NCBI RefSeq assembly: GCF_035594125.1 | Contig: NC_087192.1 | Coordinates: 12,804,501-12,868,500 of the forward strand | DNA from: Scylla paramamosain | Lineage: Eukaryota > Arthropoda > Malacostraca > Decapoda > Portunidae | Reading direction: 5' to 3' | Length of the DNA stretch: 64,000 bases | Shown: positions 1 through 11,500 of the stretch, piece by piece | How positions within the stretch are numbered: position 1 is the first letter of the stretch | Layout of the letters: every line of letters starts with the position of its first letter | Made by a program: the position numbers and the translations under genes | The notes under the pieces: model-generated | The model's input: only the letters and a program-made list of their open reading frames with translations | Told to the model about the DNA's origin: nothing | Databases searched by the model: none

Positions 1-605
1 TTTTTCACATAATTTCACTGAATTTTAACAGAATTTTGGCATCTCGGTACCTATGAAGATAAAAAAAAATTGGTATTTTTTTTCTTTATTTTACTTTTTT
101 TTTTTTGGTTCCTTTATAAAGAGTGTTATTTGTGGGTTTTTCCTTTTTGGTACTTGAGGAGCTTGATAACACTCATAATACACGTTTCTCGTAATGTCCT
201 TTCGTTTCCCAAACATAGGGTTCTTTGTATGTATTTAAGCGTTTTTATAGGTAACATGATCAAAAACACTCAAAATACATGTTTTTGGTAATATTTTTCT
301 GTTTCTCCATAAAGAATGTTTTACATGCGTTTTAGCGTTTTGTTATGTAAGGAGCTCAAAAACACTTAAAGGCAAGTTCTTGGTAAAAGTTGGTTTTATT
401 CACATGTAATGTGATTGCCCTTCTTTTTAGTGCTTTATTGACTAACACGCTCAAAAACACTCAAAAGACATTTTTATGGTAATGTCATTTTTTTTACTAC
501 ATAAAGCTATTTTTGCATGAAATTTGGGGTTTTGGTAACCAAGAATGTGAAAAACACTCAAAATACACGCATTTGGTAAGGTTGTTGTTTCTCAATTAAG
601 AGTGT
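1..605 (+). repeat. HOR satellite, partial copy (J to E units)
   Basis: The window opens inside a J unit (GGTACC box near 49) and continues through units A, B, C, D and the start of E. The conserved AAAACACT anchors fall near 261, 357, 452, 549 and 642, giving a monomer of about 95 bp. Each unit matches the same-named unit in later HOR copies: A carries CGTTTCTCGTAATGTCC, C carries GGCAAGTTCTTGGTAAAAG, D carries a T-run and CACATAAAGCTA. The E unit breaks off near 605, where disordered monomers begin. No gene is seen. Confidence 0.9.
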
Positions 606-770
606 TATTCAAGAGTTTTAGCGTTTTGGTATCTAAGAATCTCAAAAACTCTCATAATGCACGTTTCTCGTAATGTTCCTTTTTTTCCTCATATGGGGTG
701 CTTTGCATGCATTTTGGCATTTTTTTTTTTACGTAATAGCTGAAAAAACTCTGAAAATACACGCTTTTGG
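605..770 (+). repeat. Monomeric (unordered) 95-bp satellite, left of LINE
   Basis: Nearly two 95-bp units with the family layout (CACGTTTCTCGTAATG, TTTGCATGCATTTTGGC) that do not follow the HOR unit order. The second unit is interrupted after its GGTAAT box by the LINE insertion and resumes on the far side, near 2818. Confidence 0.75.
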
Positions 771-800
771 TAATAAGAACACAAGAATATAAGAAATAAG
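771..800 (-). repeat. LINE 3' tail, TTCTTATG-like microsatellite
   Basis: On the minus strand the element ends in TTCTTATATTCTTGTG followed by TTCTTAT, degenerate copies of an 8-bp unit. CR1-like elements characteristically end in such short tandem repeats and not in poly(A). The tail marks the exact 3' insertion edge against the interrupted satellite monomer. Confidence 0.7.
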
Positions 801-904
801 TAAATCTGCAAGAATGCATCAGGCCTACACGTGGCAGTACTTGTATGAAATATGCCTTCCTATTTCCACCTATCATTCCCATCCATAAATGTGTAATTTT
901 TTCT

Positions 905-1319
905 TACAGTTGCCAAATGCTTCAGCACTAACAACTTGATTAATACGTCCGTTCCAATCATCTACTACTCTATTTGAAAACCAATTCCTTCCTGTCTCCT
1001 TTTTGAACAACAAGTTTTCAGGCTTGAACCCGTTTTTCTTGTTCTATCATGGTTACAGATTCTAAGAATTTTCCTTATGTTCCCCTTGTTATAACCCATG
1101 TACCACTTAAAGACTTCTATCAGCTCCAACTCTTAACCTACGTCTCTCTAAAGAATGTAAATTTAACAGCTTGAATCTCGCTTCGTAAGGAATACTCCTC
1201 ATCCCCTGTATCCTTTTAGTCATTCTCCTTTGTACTGATTCTAATAGACCTTTATCCTTCCTGTGATGTGGTGACCAGAATTGGACAGCGTAGTCTAGAT
1301 GAAGTCTGACTAGCGCCAA
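905..1319 (-). pseudogene. LINE ORF2 relic: C-terminal region
   Basis: Minus-strand segment 1107-1319 reads LVRLHLDYAVQFWSPHHRKD and VQRRMTKRIQGMRSIPYEAR, the region following the RT palm in CR1-like elements. Beyond a frameshift it continues as LIEVFKWYMGYNKGN (about 1065-1110) and, in other frames, GRNWFSNRVVDDWN and NQVVSAEAF (about 910-1000). This tail is common to CR1-type elements of many invertebrates. There is no uninterrupted frame. It follows directly from the RT relic on the same strand and leads to the 3' UTR. Confidence 0.82.
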
Positions 1320-1463
1320 ATGTAACTTTAATATTACTTTGGGTGTTCTACTTTTAGCATTCCTGAAAATGAATCATAATACACTATTTGATTTGTTTCT
1401 GGCCTCTTTGCATTGCTTTCTTAGACGGAGTTCAGAGCTAACTTTAAATCTCAAATTTTTTTC

Positions 1464-2477
1464 TTACCCTGAACCTACCAGAACTTGGTTGTTCATTGTG
1501 TAACTACTGTGTGGGTTTCTTCTACTTACGCTAAGTGCTTTGCATTTGTTGATATTAAACTGCATTAGCCATCTGTCTGTCCATTCGTTTATCCTATCCA
1601 AATCTGCCTGCAAGGCGATGGTATGCGATTCTGACCTAATTAATCTACATATTCTCGTGTCATGCGCAAATTTACTAACAACACTACTAATTCCACTATC
1701 CAAGTCATTGACATATAATACAAACAATATCAGCCCTAATACTAATAATCCTTTTGTCACCCCAATAATTACTTGACCCCACTCGGATTTAGAGCCGTTT
1801 ATTACAACACTCTGTCGCCTGCCGCTTAGCCATGACCTTATCCAATCTAAACACCTCATCTCTCTCGTGCGCCCTAACCTTTCTCAGTAGCCTCTGATGG
1901 GGGACCTTGTCAAACGCTTTACTAAAGTCCTGATATAGGATGCCATAACTATCACCATTATCTTCCGCCTGGTAAACCTTACTGTATAAACTTACCAAGT
2001 TTGTCAGGTAAGACTCCCCCTTCGTGAAGCCATGCTGTAACTGATTTATCAAGTTATGTTTGTCTAAATGCTCTTAAATGTTCTTCGCTATTATTGACTC
2101 CATTATTTTACATTCAACAGAAGTTAAGCTGACAGGTCTATAATTAGACGTTAATTTTTTTTCTACTTTCTTTAAGGTAGGTACTATATTTGCCTGCCTC
2201 CACATTACCGATACCTCACATGACTAAAGTGATTTCCTAAGGACAGAAACTAACAATTTACTTAGAACCTTTTTCTATTCCTTAAATACTGTGGAATATA
2301 TTTCATCTGGTCCTGGTGACTTGAACTTTTCAGCTTATCTATCTCCTGTTCCACTATCTCTTTAGTTATGGTAATATCTGTCAGCTTCTCATTCTCTTCT
2401 ATTCTAAATATCTTGTCACTATTCGGCAAATCCTGCATGTTTTCCTGGGCAAAGACAGTTAAAAAATACTCGTTCAC
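1464..2477 (-). pseudogene. LINE reverse transcriptase domain, frameshifted and catalytically dead
   Basis: The reverse transcriptase of a CR1-like LINE, broken into frames. Segment 2262-2477 holds the entry to the RT domain (NEYFLTVFAQEN...EIDKLK). A one-base frameshift then moves the KSPGPDEI motif (about 2297-2330) to another frame. Segment 1789-2052 holds TNLVSLYSKVYQAEDNGDSY and DFSKAFDKVPHQRLL, with the first catalytic aspartate region intact. A further frameshift near 1860 leads into 1464-1859, which carries WIRSWLSGRRQ, LYVNDLDSGI and the palm box. The box reads FAHD instead of FADD: His replaces the first Asp of the catalytic pair at bases 1662-1664. The GVPQGSVLGP motif is degraded to GVTKGLLVLG. 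The enzyme would reverse-transcribe its own RNA at a nicked target, but this copy cannot be active. Confidence 0.88.
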
Positions 2478-2485
2478 AATTTTAC

Positions 2486-2817
2486 TAATCTCCTCCCAAC
2501 AACTAAGCAGGTCCCATTCTGCTGTCTTTAAGGTACTATTGTTTCTCTATTCTTCGTCTTATATGCCTGATAAAATCCCTTGGGGTCCATCTTCGCTTGG
2601 CTGGCTACCTTTAATTCATAACTATTTTTAGTTTTCCTTGTTAAAATCCTGACTTTTCTAATTCATTATATTATGGCCTTAAAACCACTTCCCCTGTCTT
2701 TAATCTCATATATACTTCTCTTTCGCCCTATGTAATGTTTTAACCTCAGTCATCCATTTAGGACCATTCTTCTGCGATCTTATTCTTCTGTAAGGGATAT
2801 TCCCTAACTGTCCTGAA
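2486..2817 (-). pseudogene. LINE ORF2 relic: endonuclease-RT linker
   Basis: Translated on the minus strand in shifting frames, this stretch gives fragments such as ELKVASQAKMDPKGFYQAYK and KTKNRETI. These are typical of the region between the endonuclease and reverse transcriptase domains of CR1-like elements. Stops and at least one frame change interrupt it, so it has no continuous ORF. The element starts near here. Upstream (right) the sequence returns to satellite, so the endonuclease domain was never copied to this site or has been lost. Confidence 0.7.
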
Positions 2818-2822
2818 TGTAA

Positions 2823-5190
2823 TTTATCAACGAAATATTTATTTCGCTTCTCTATAAAGGGTGTTTTGCTTGAGTTTTAGCGTTTCTGTACATAAGAACC
2901 TTTGAAACACGTTTTTAGTAATGTTATTTTGTATTCCTTTATGTAATTTCCATGCTTTTCAGCGTTTTAGTGTCTAACACGTTGAAAAACACTCAAAAGA
3001 CACGTTGATGATAATGTCGTTTCGTTTCTCGATAAAGGGGGCTTCCAATGCATTTTGTCTTTTGGTACTTAACAATATGAAAAAAAAGTTTAAGTAAAAG
3101 TTTTCGGTAGAGTTATTTTTCCATATAAAGTTCTAATCATGTGTTTTTGATTCTGGGTACCTAAAAAGCTCAAAATCTCTCATAATACACTTTTCTCGTA
3201 ATGTCCTTTCTTTTCTCCATGTAGGATGGTTTGCGTGTAATTTGGCACTTTTATACTTAACAAGCACAAAAACAATCAAAATACAAGTTTTTGGTAATGT
3301 TAATTTGTTTCTCGGTAAAGGTTGTTTTCCATGCTTTTCAGCGATTTCGGATGTAGGAAGGTGAAAAACATTCTAAAGACACTTTCTTGGTAATGTTATT
3401 TTATATTGCCAAATAGGGTGCTTTCAATGCTTTTTTTCATTTTGATTCCTAACACTCAAGTAAACACTCAAAAGACACGTTTCCTGTAATATTGTTTTGC
3501 TTCTTCATATAGGGATCTGCATGCATTATGATGTTTTGCTACATAATGTGAAAAACGCTCAAAATAAAGATTTTAGGTAATGTTGTTCTTTTTCTCTATT
3601 CATCCTTTTTAGTGTTTTGGTACTTAGGAAGCTTACTTAGGAAGCTCAAAAACACAAATAAAACTTGTTTCTCCAAACGTCTTTCCATTTCCCAATATAG
3701 GATGCTTCGTATGTATTTTGAGGTTTTGGTACATAAAAAGGAAAAAAAAAAACACTCAAAAACACGTTTTTGGTGATGTTCTGTTTCTCTATTAAGAGAT
3801 ATAGAATATATTTAATTTTCATTCAGGCGGTTTAGTGTTTGGTACCTAAGAGACTCAAAACTCTGATAATGCACGTTTCTTGTTATGTCCTATCGTTTCC
3901 TCATACAGGGTGATTTACATGCATTTTTAAGATGATGTACGTAACAGACTCAAAAATACTCAAAATACACATTTTTGGTAAGGTTTTTTTTTCTGTTTGG
4001 TAAGATTATTCGTGTTTGTTGCACGTGTTTTAGCGTTTTGGAACGTAAAAAGTTTAAAACACTTAAAAGACATGCTTATTATATTGCATTTCTATATAAG
4101 GTGCTTTCCATGCTATTTAGCGTTTTCGTACCAAACACGCTGAAAAACACATAAAAACACATTACTTACATTGTCGTTTAATTTTCTCGTATAGCGAGCA
4201 AGCATTATGGTGTTTTGCTACCTGACAATGTGAAAAACATTCAAATTACACGATTTTGGTAATGCTTTTTCTTACTCCATTTTTGCGTTTTGGTACCTGA
4301 GAAGCTAAAAAAAAAAAAAAAACTCATAATACACGTTTTTTTATCATGTCCTTTCGTTTCCTCATATAGGCTGTTTTTGGTGCTTTGGTACCTAACAAGG
4401 TGTTTGCATGTATTTTGACATTTTAGTTCGTAAGAACCTAAAAAAACACTCTAAAGACACGTTTTAGTAAAGTTGTTTTGTATTCCCCTATGGGGTGATT
4501 TCGTTGCTTCTTACTGATTTGGTGCCTAACACGCCCAAAAAATAACAAAAGACAAGTTTCTAGTGATTTCGTTTCGTTTCTTCATATAGGTTGCTTTACA
4601 TGCATGTTGGCGTTTTGCAAATTATCAATGTAAAAAAATACCCGTTTTTTGGTAAGTTTGTTCTTTTTCTTCAGAACACTATTGAAGTACTGATTTGGTA
4701 CTTAAGAAAGTAATAAAAAAAAAAAACACAAAAAACGTTTCTCGTAATGTCTTTTTTATTTCCATATGCAGGGTGATTTTTTTGATGACAGGCGATTTTG
4801 TACATAATAAGCTCAAAAAAAAAAAAAAAAAATACAAAACACAAAATACACGTTTTTGGTTAGTGTATTCTGTTTCTCTATATATGGTATTTTCATACGT
4901 TTTTAAAGTCGTTTCATTTATCTATATATGGGTCTTTGCATGAATTTTGGCTTTTTAATAACTAACAATGTCATAACACTCAAAATGCACGTTTTTTTTT
5001 GGCAGTATTGTTCTGTTTCTCCATATAGAGTGTTTTTCATGCGTTTTACCCTTCTGATACTAAGAAAATCAAAAACATTCATAATAGACGTTTCTCGTAA
5101 TGTCTTTTAATTTTTCCCATATAGAATATTTCCGATTCATTTATGCGTTTTTTTAAGTAACAATCTTACAAAAGACTCAAAATACTTGTT
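2823..5190 (+). repeat. Monomeric 95-bp satellite block, right of LINE
   Basis: About 24 units of 95 bp with the family anchors (AAAACACTCAAAA, TTTTTGGTAATGTT, TTTGCATGC, GCGTTTTGGTAC). Neighbouring units differ from each other and do not repeat with a 1.1-kb period, unlike the HOR blocks. Small indels and long A- or T-runs are frequent. From 3234 rightward the block is the left arm of a large palindrome. No gene is seen. Confidence 0.88.
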
Positions 5191-5477
5191 TTGTATGCGT
5201 TTTAGCGTTTTCGTATGTAAGGAGCTTAAAAACACTTAAAGGCAAGTTATTGGTAAAAGTTGGTTTTATTCCCATGTAATGTGATTGCCCTGCTTTTTAG
5301 TGCTTTATTGCCTAACACGCTCAAAAAAACTCAAGACATTTTTCTGGTAATATTTTTTTCACACATAAAGCTAGTTTCGCATGCAATTTGGGGTTTTGGT
5401 AAGTAAGAATGTTAAAAAGATTCAAAATACACCCATTTGGTAAGGTTGTTCTGTTTCTCAATTAAGAGTGTTATTCA
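3234..5477 (+). repeat. Palindrome 1, left arm (about 2.24 kb)
   Basis: This arm reads as the reverse complement of 13762-16005 with only scattered substitutions and homopolymer-length changes. Examples: TATAGCGAGCAAGCATTATG near 4192 returns inverted near 15040, and the 3234 edge CGTGTAATTTGGCAC returns as GTGCCAAATTACACG at 15991-16005. The arm contains monomeric units up to 5190 and then partial HOR units B to E up to 5477. Confidence 0.9.
5191..5477 (+). repeat. HOR satellite fragment (B to E units) at the inner end of palindrome 1 left arm
   Basis: Units recognisable as B (second half), C (GGCAAGTTATTGGTAAAAG), D and the start of E follow the last monomeric unit. They end abruptly at 5477, where the orientation of the whole array flips. 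The mirror of this fragment on the right arm (13762-14050) runs smoothly into a full HOR array. The right arm is therefore probably the original arrangement and this fragment the inverted copy. Confidence 0.85.
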
Positions 5478-5512
5478 CATTACATTATTACATTTACAGC
5501 GTTACATTAATA
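5478..5512. other. Junction filler at orientation flip
   Basis: About 35 bp reading as repeats of TTACATTA-like words (ATTACATTATTACATTTAC, then GCGTTACATTA). It matches neither the plus-oriented E unit on its left nor the minus-oriented A unit on its right. It looks like filler added at a break-repair junction. Confidence 0.6.
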
Positions 5513-8500
5513 AAAACGCTTAAATACATGCAAAGAGTCCTATGTTTGGGAAATAAAAGGACATTACGAGAAACGTTTATTATAATTTTTTTTTAAGTTA
5601 CTTAAATACCAAAAATCTAAAACCCACAAATAACATTCTTTTTGAAGAAAGAAAAAAATAAAAATAAAAATAAATAAATGAAATAAAAGAAAATATATAT
5701 TTTTTTTTTTGTTATTCATCTTCATAGGTACCGAGATGCCAAAATTCTGTTAAAATTCAGGGAAATTATGTGGATAAAAGAACATTATCGTAAAAGTTAA
5801 TTTTAGCTTTTTTTTCGGACTGTTATGTACCAAACCCTAAAGTGCATGCAAAGCCATCTATATGAGGAAATTAAACGACTTTACAAGAAAACTGTCTTTT
5901 GAGTGTTTTTCAGCATGTTAGGCACCAAAACGATAAATAATATGGAAGTCACTCTATATGGGAATCCAAAACAAAATTACTGAAAACGTGTCTTTTCAGT
6001 ATTTTACTTAAAAAAACGCTAAAACGGATGCAAACAGACCAATATGAAGAAATAGAATAACATTACCAAAAAGGTATATTTTAAGTATTTTTGAGCTTGT
6101 AACCAACAACAAAAAAAAAAAAAGACGCGAAAATAGATGCAAAGCACTCTATATTGTGAAAGAAAAAGACATTACGAGAAACGTGTATAATGAGTATTTT
6201 ATAGTTTCACAAGAACCACAAAGCAAAAAACGCAAAAACTAGTGTATATGGAGAAGTTTCTTAGATACCAAAATGCTGAAACTCCTGAATAACACTCTTA
6301 ATTAAGAAACAGAATAACATTAATAAATGCATTTATTTTGAGTGTTTTTCACATTCTTAGTTACTAGAACCCCAAATTGCATGCGAAACAAGCTTTATGT
6401 GGGGAAAAAAATGATATAACCAGAAAAGTGTCTTTTGAGGGTTTTTGAGAGAGTTAGGCAATAAAGCACTAAAAAGGAGGACAATCACATTACATGGGAA
6501 TAAAACCAACTTTTACCAAGAACTTGCCTTTAAGTGTTTTTAACTCCTTATATACCAAAACGCTAAAACATATGCAAGACACCCTTTATGGAGAAACAGA
6601 TTAACATTACCAAAAACATGTATTTTGAGTGTTTTTGATCATGTTACCTCTAAAAACACTTGAATGCATGCTAAGAACCCTATGTCTGGGAAACGAAAGG
6701 ACATTACGAGAAACGTGTATTTTGCGTGTTTTTAAGTTCCATAAGTACCAAAAAGCTAAAACCTCTTCATAAAGAAAATAAATAAATAAAGAAATAATTA
6801 AAAAATAGGATTTTTTTTTCTTATTCTTCTTCATAGTTACTGAGATGCCAAAATTCTGGCAAAATTCAGGGAAATTATGTGTAAAAGAACATTATCAAAA
6901 ATGTTAATTTTAGCTTTTTTTTCGGACTGTTATGTACCAAACCATGAAGTGCATGCAAAGCCAATTATATGGAGAAATTAAACGACTTTACGAGAAACCT
7001 GTGTTTCTAGTGTTTTTGAGCATGTTAGTCACCAAAACAATAGATAATATTGAAGTCATTCTATGTGGGAATCCAAAACAAAATTACTTTAAACGTGTCT
7101 TTTTTGTGTTTTACGTACAAAAACGCTAAAACGGATGCAAACCAACCAATATAAAGAAATACAATAAGATTAACAAAAAGTTATAATTTGAGTGTTTTTT
7201 TTTAGCTTCTTACTTACAAAAAAAAAAAAAACGCGAAAATGGATGGAAAGCTCTCTCTATTGGTTAACAAAAGGACATTAAGAGAAACGTGTATAATGAG
7301 TGTTTTATAGATTCTCAAGAATCACAAGGCAAAAAACGCAAAACCTCATATATATATGGAGAAGTTTCTTAGATACCAAAATGCTGAAACTCCTGAATAA
7401 CACTCTAAATAGAGAAACAGAACAACCTTACCAAATGCTTGTATTTTGAGTGTTTTTCACATTCTTAGTTACCAAAACCCCAAATTTTATGTGAAAGTAG
7501 CTTTATGTGGGATAAAAAATGACATTACCAGAAAAGTATCTTTTAAGTGCTTTTTTTTTTTTTTAGCATGATAGGCAATAAAGCACTAAAAAGCAGGGCA
7601 ATCACATTACATGGGAATAAAACTAACTTTTACTAAGAACTTGCCTTTAAGTGTTTTTGAGCTCCTTATATACCAAAACGCTAAAACGAATGAAAAAACA
7701 CCCTTTATGGAGAAACAGAATAACATTACCAAAAACATGCATTTTGAATGTTTTTGATCATGTTACCTATAAAAACGCTTAAATACATGCAAAGAACCTT
7801 TTGTTTGGGAAATTAAAGAACATTTCGAGAAACATGTTTTACGAGTGTTTTTAAGTTCTTTAAGTACCATTTAGCTAAAACCCATAAATAACACTGATTA
7901 TAGAAAAAAATAAATAAATAAAAAGATAGGAATTTATTTTTTTTTTGTTATTCATCTTCATAGGTACCAAGATGCCAAAATTCTGTCAAAATTCAGGAAA
8001 ATTATGTGAAAAAAAAATTATGTAAAAAATTTAATTTTAGTTTTTTTTTCGGACTGTTATGTACCAAACCGTAAAGTGCATGCAAAGCCATCTATATGGG
8101 GAAATTAAACGACTTTACCAGAAACCTGTCTTTTGAGTGTTTTTCAGCATGTTAGGCACCAAAACGATATATATAATATGGAAGTCATTCAATATGGGAA
8201 TCCATCAAAAAAATTACTGAAAGTGTCTTTTCAGTGTTTTACGTAGAAAAACGCTAAAACGGATGGAAACCAACGAATATGAAGAAGTAGAATAACATTA
8301 CCAAAAAAAGTATATTTTCAGTGTTTTTGAGCTTCTTATCTACAAAAAACGCGAAAATGGATAGAAAGCACTCTATATTGAGGTACAAAAGGACATTACG
8401 AGAAACTTGTATAATGAGTGTTTGATAGTTTCACAAGAACCACAAGGCAAAAAACGCAAAAACTGGTGTATATGGATAAGTTTCTTAGACACCAAAATGC

Positions 8501-11500
8501 TGAAACTCAGGAATAACACTCTTAATTGAGAATACAGAACAACCTTACGATATGCGTGTATTTTGACTGTTTTTCACATTCTTAGTTACCAAAATCCCAA
8601 ATTGCATGCAAAACTAGCTTTATTTGGTAAAAAAAATGACATTACCAGAAAAGTGTCTTTTGAGTGTTTTTGAGCGTGTTAGGCAATAAAGCACTAGAAA
8701 AGGAGAGCAATCACAGTACATGGGAATAAGACCATTTTTTACCAAGAACTTGCCTTTAAGTTTTTTTGAGCTCCTTATTTACCAAAACGCTAAAACGCAT
8801 GCAAAACACCCTTTATGGAGAAACAGATTAACATTACCAAAAACATGTATTTTGAGTGTTTTTGATCATGTTACCTCTAAAAACGCTTAAATACATGCAA
8901 AAAACCCTATGTCAGGGAAACGAAAGGACATTACGAGAAACGTGTATTATGAGCGTTTTTAAGTTCCATAAGTACCAAAAAGCTAAAACCTCTTTATAGG
9001 AAAAAAAAAAAAAAGTAAATAAATAAATAGGATTTTTTTTTGTTATTCTTCTTAATAGGTACAGAGAGCACAAATATGAGGAAATTAAATGACCTTACCA
9101 GAAATCTGTCTTTTGAGTGTTTTTCAGCATGTTAGGCACCAAAACGATAAATAGTAAGGAACTCACTATATATGGGAATCCAAAACAAAATTACTGAAAT
9201 TTATCTTCTCTGTTTTACATAGAAAAACGTAAAAAACTCGTGTATAAAAAGAAGTTTCTTAGATACCAAAATGCTGAAACTCATGAATAACAATCTTAAT
9301 TGAGAAAACAGAACAACCTTAGCAAATGCCTGTATTTTGAGTGTTTTTCATATTCCTAGTTAGCAATACCCAAAATAGCATAAGAAACTAGCTTTATGAG
9401 GGAAAAAAATGACATTATCAGAAGTGTCTTTTAATTGTTTTTGAGCGTGTTAGGCAATTAAGTACTAAAAAGCAGGGCAATCACATTACATGGGAATAAA
9501 ACCAAATTTTACCAAGAACTTGAGTTTTTGAGCTCCATACATACCAAACCGCTAAAACGCATGGAAAACAAACTTTATGGAGTAACAGAATAACATTACC
9601 AAAAACATGTATTTTGAGTATTTTTGATAATGTTATTTATAAAAACGCTTAAATACATGCAAAGAACCTTATGTTTGGGAAACGTAAGGACATTACGAGA
9701 AACGTGTATTATCAGTGTTTTTAAGTTCCTTAAGTACCAAAAAGCTAAAACCCACACTCGTTATTTAGAAAAAAAGAAAAAAAGAAAAATAAATAAATAA
9801 AAGGATTTTTTTTTTCTTATTCACCTTCATAGGTACCGAGATGCCAAAAATTCTGGGAAAAATTAGGGCAATTATATGATGAGAAATTTATATCAAAAAG
9901 TTGATATTAGCTTTTTTTCGGACTGTTATGTACCAAACACTAAAGTGCATGCAAAGCCTCCCATATGAGGAAATTAAACGACCTTACTCGAAATCTGTGT
10001 TTTGAGTGTTTTTCAGCATGTTAGGCACCAAAACGATAAATAATGAAGAACTCACTCTATATGGCAAACCAAAACAAAATTACTGAAAACGTGTATTCTC
10101 AGTGTTTTACGTAGAAAAACGCTAAAACGGATGCAAACCAACCAATATCAAGAAGTAGAAAAACATTTTCAAAAAGGTATATTTTGAGTGTTTTTTGAGC
10201 TTGTTACCTACAAAAAAACGCGAAAATTGATACAAAGCACTCTATATTGGGAAACAAAGGGACATTGCGAGAAAAGTGTATAATGAATATTTTATAGTTC
10301 AAAAGAACCACAAGCCAAAAAACGCAAAAACTCGTCTATATGGAGAAGTTTCCTAGATACCAAAATGCTGAAACTCTTGAATAACACTCTTAATTGAGAA
10401 ACAGAACAACTTTACTAAATGCGTGTATTTTGAGTGCTTTTCACATTCTTAGTTACCAAAATCCCAAATTGCATGTGAAACCAGCTTTATGTGGGAAAAA
10501 AAAATGACATTACCAGAAAAATGTCTTTTGAGTGTTTTTGACCGTGATAGGCAATAATGCACTAAAAAGCAGGGGAATCACTTTACATGGAAATAAAATC
10601 AATTTTTACCAAGAACTTGCCTTTAAGTGTTTTGAGCTCCTAATATACCAAAACGCTAAAACGCATGCAAAACACACTTTATGCAGAAAGAGAATAACAT
10701 TACCAAAAACATATATTTTGAGTGTTTTTGATCATGTTACCAATAAAAACACTTAAATACATGCAAAGAACCCTATTTTGGGGAAACGAAAGGGCATTAC
10801 GAGAAACGTGTAATATCAGTGTTATTAAGATCTTTACCAAAAAGCTAAAAGCCACAAATAACACTCTTTATTGAGAAAAAAAATAAATAAAAAAATACGA
10901 TATTTTTTTTCTTTCTTTTTCATCTTCACAGGTACCGAGATGCCAAAATTTGGGTAAAATTCAATAAATTATGAGTCAATTATCAAAAAAGTTAATTTTA
11001 GCTTTTTTTTTTTCGTCCTGTTATGTACCAAACCCTAAAGTGCATGCAAAGCCACCTATATGGGAAAATTAAACGTCTTTGCCAGAAAACTGTCTTATGA
11101 GTGTTTTTCAGCTTGTTAGGCACCCTAACGGTAAATAACATGCAAGTCACTCTATATGGGAATCTAAAACAAAATTACTGAAAAAGTGTCTTTTCGGTGT
11201 TTTACGTAGAAAAACGCTAAAACGGATGCAAACCAACCAATAAGAAGAAATAAAATAACATTTCCAAAAAGGTACATTTTGAGTGTTTTTGAGCTTGTTA
11301 CCTACAAAAAACGCGAAAATGGATGCAAAGCACTCCCTATTGGGAAACAAAAAGACATTACGAGAAAGGTGTATAATGAGTGTCTTATTATTTTTGAGCA
11401 AAAGAACTTCTGGTTCACAAGAACCACAAGGCAAAAAACGCAAAAACTTGTGTATATAAAGAAGTTTCTTAGATACCAAAATGATGAAACTCATGAATAA

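Larger units (their letters stand above)
771..2822 (-). mobile_element. CR1-like LINE relic, 5'-truncated
   Basis: A non-LTR retrotransposon read on the minus strand. From its 5' side it shows the endonuclease-RT linker (about 2486-2817), the reverse transcriptase (about 1464-2477), the C-terminal region (about 905-1319), then a short 3' UTR ending in TTCTTATG-like tail repeats (771-800). No endonuclease domain is present, so the copy is 5'-truncated, as is usual for LINEs. Frameshifts, stops and lost catalytic residues show it is dead. It sits inside one 95-bp monomer. A 5-bp GTAAT on both sides (near 766 and 2819) may be a target-site duplication, but it is too short to be sure. Assignment to the CR1/Jockey group rests on the motifs LSGRRQ, LYVNDLDSGI and FNINKCKALSV and on the C-terminal LDYAVQFWSP. 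Confidence 0.88.

Noticed and set aside
1540..1776. Plus-strand open frame of 78 aa across the LINE
   Set aside because: Antisense shadow of the reverse transcriptase relic. The minus strand carries the recognisable motifs.
771..2822. An active LINE
   Set aside because: Endonuclease missing, several frameshifts and stops, FAHD instead of FADD, GVPQG motif lost.
6607..6834. Recurrent 60-130 aa open frames over J-A-B units, with a shared protein (RNVLSFPKHRVLCMYLSVFI-like), also at 70-291, 32106-32333, 37739-38128 and others
   Set aside because: They appear wherever the same satellite units appear. They start in poly(A/T)-derived codons, break with ordinary indels, and 95 bp is not a multiple of three. 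The shared protein reflects shared DNA and is not evidence of coding.
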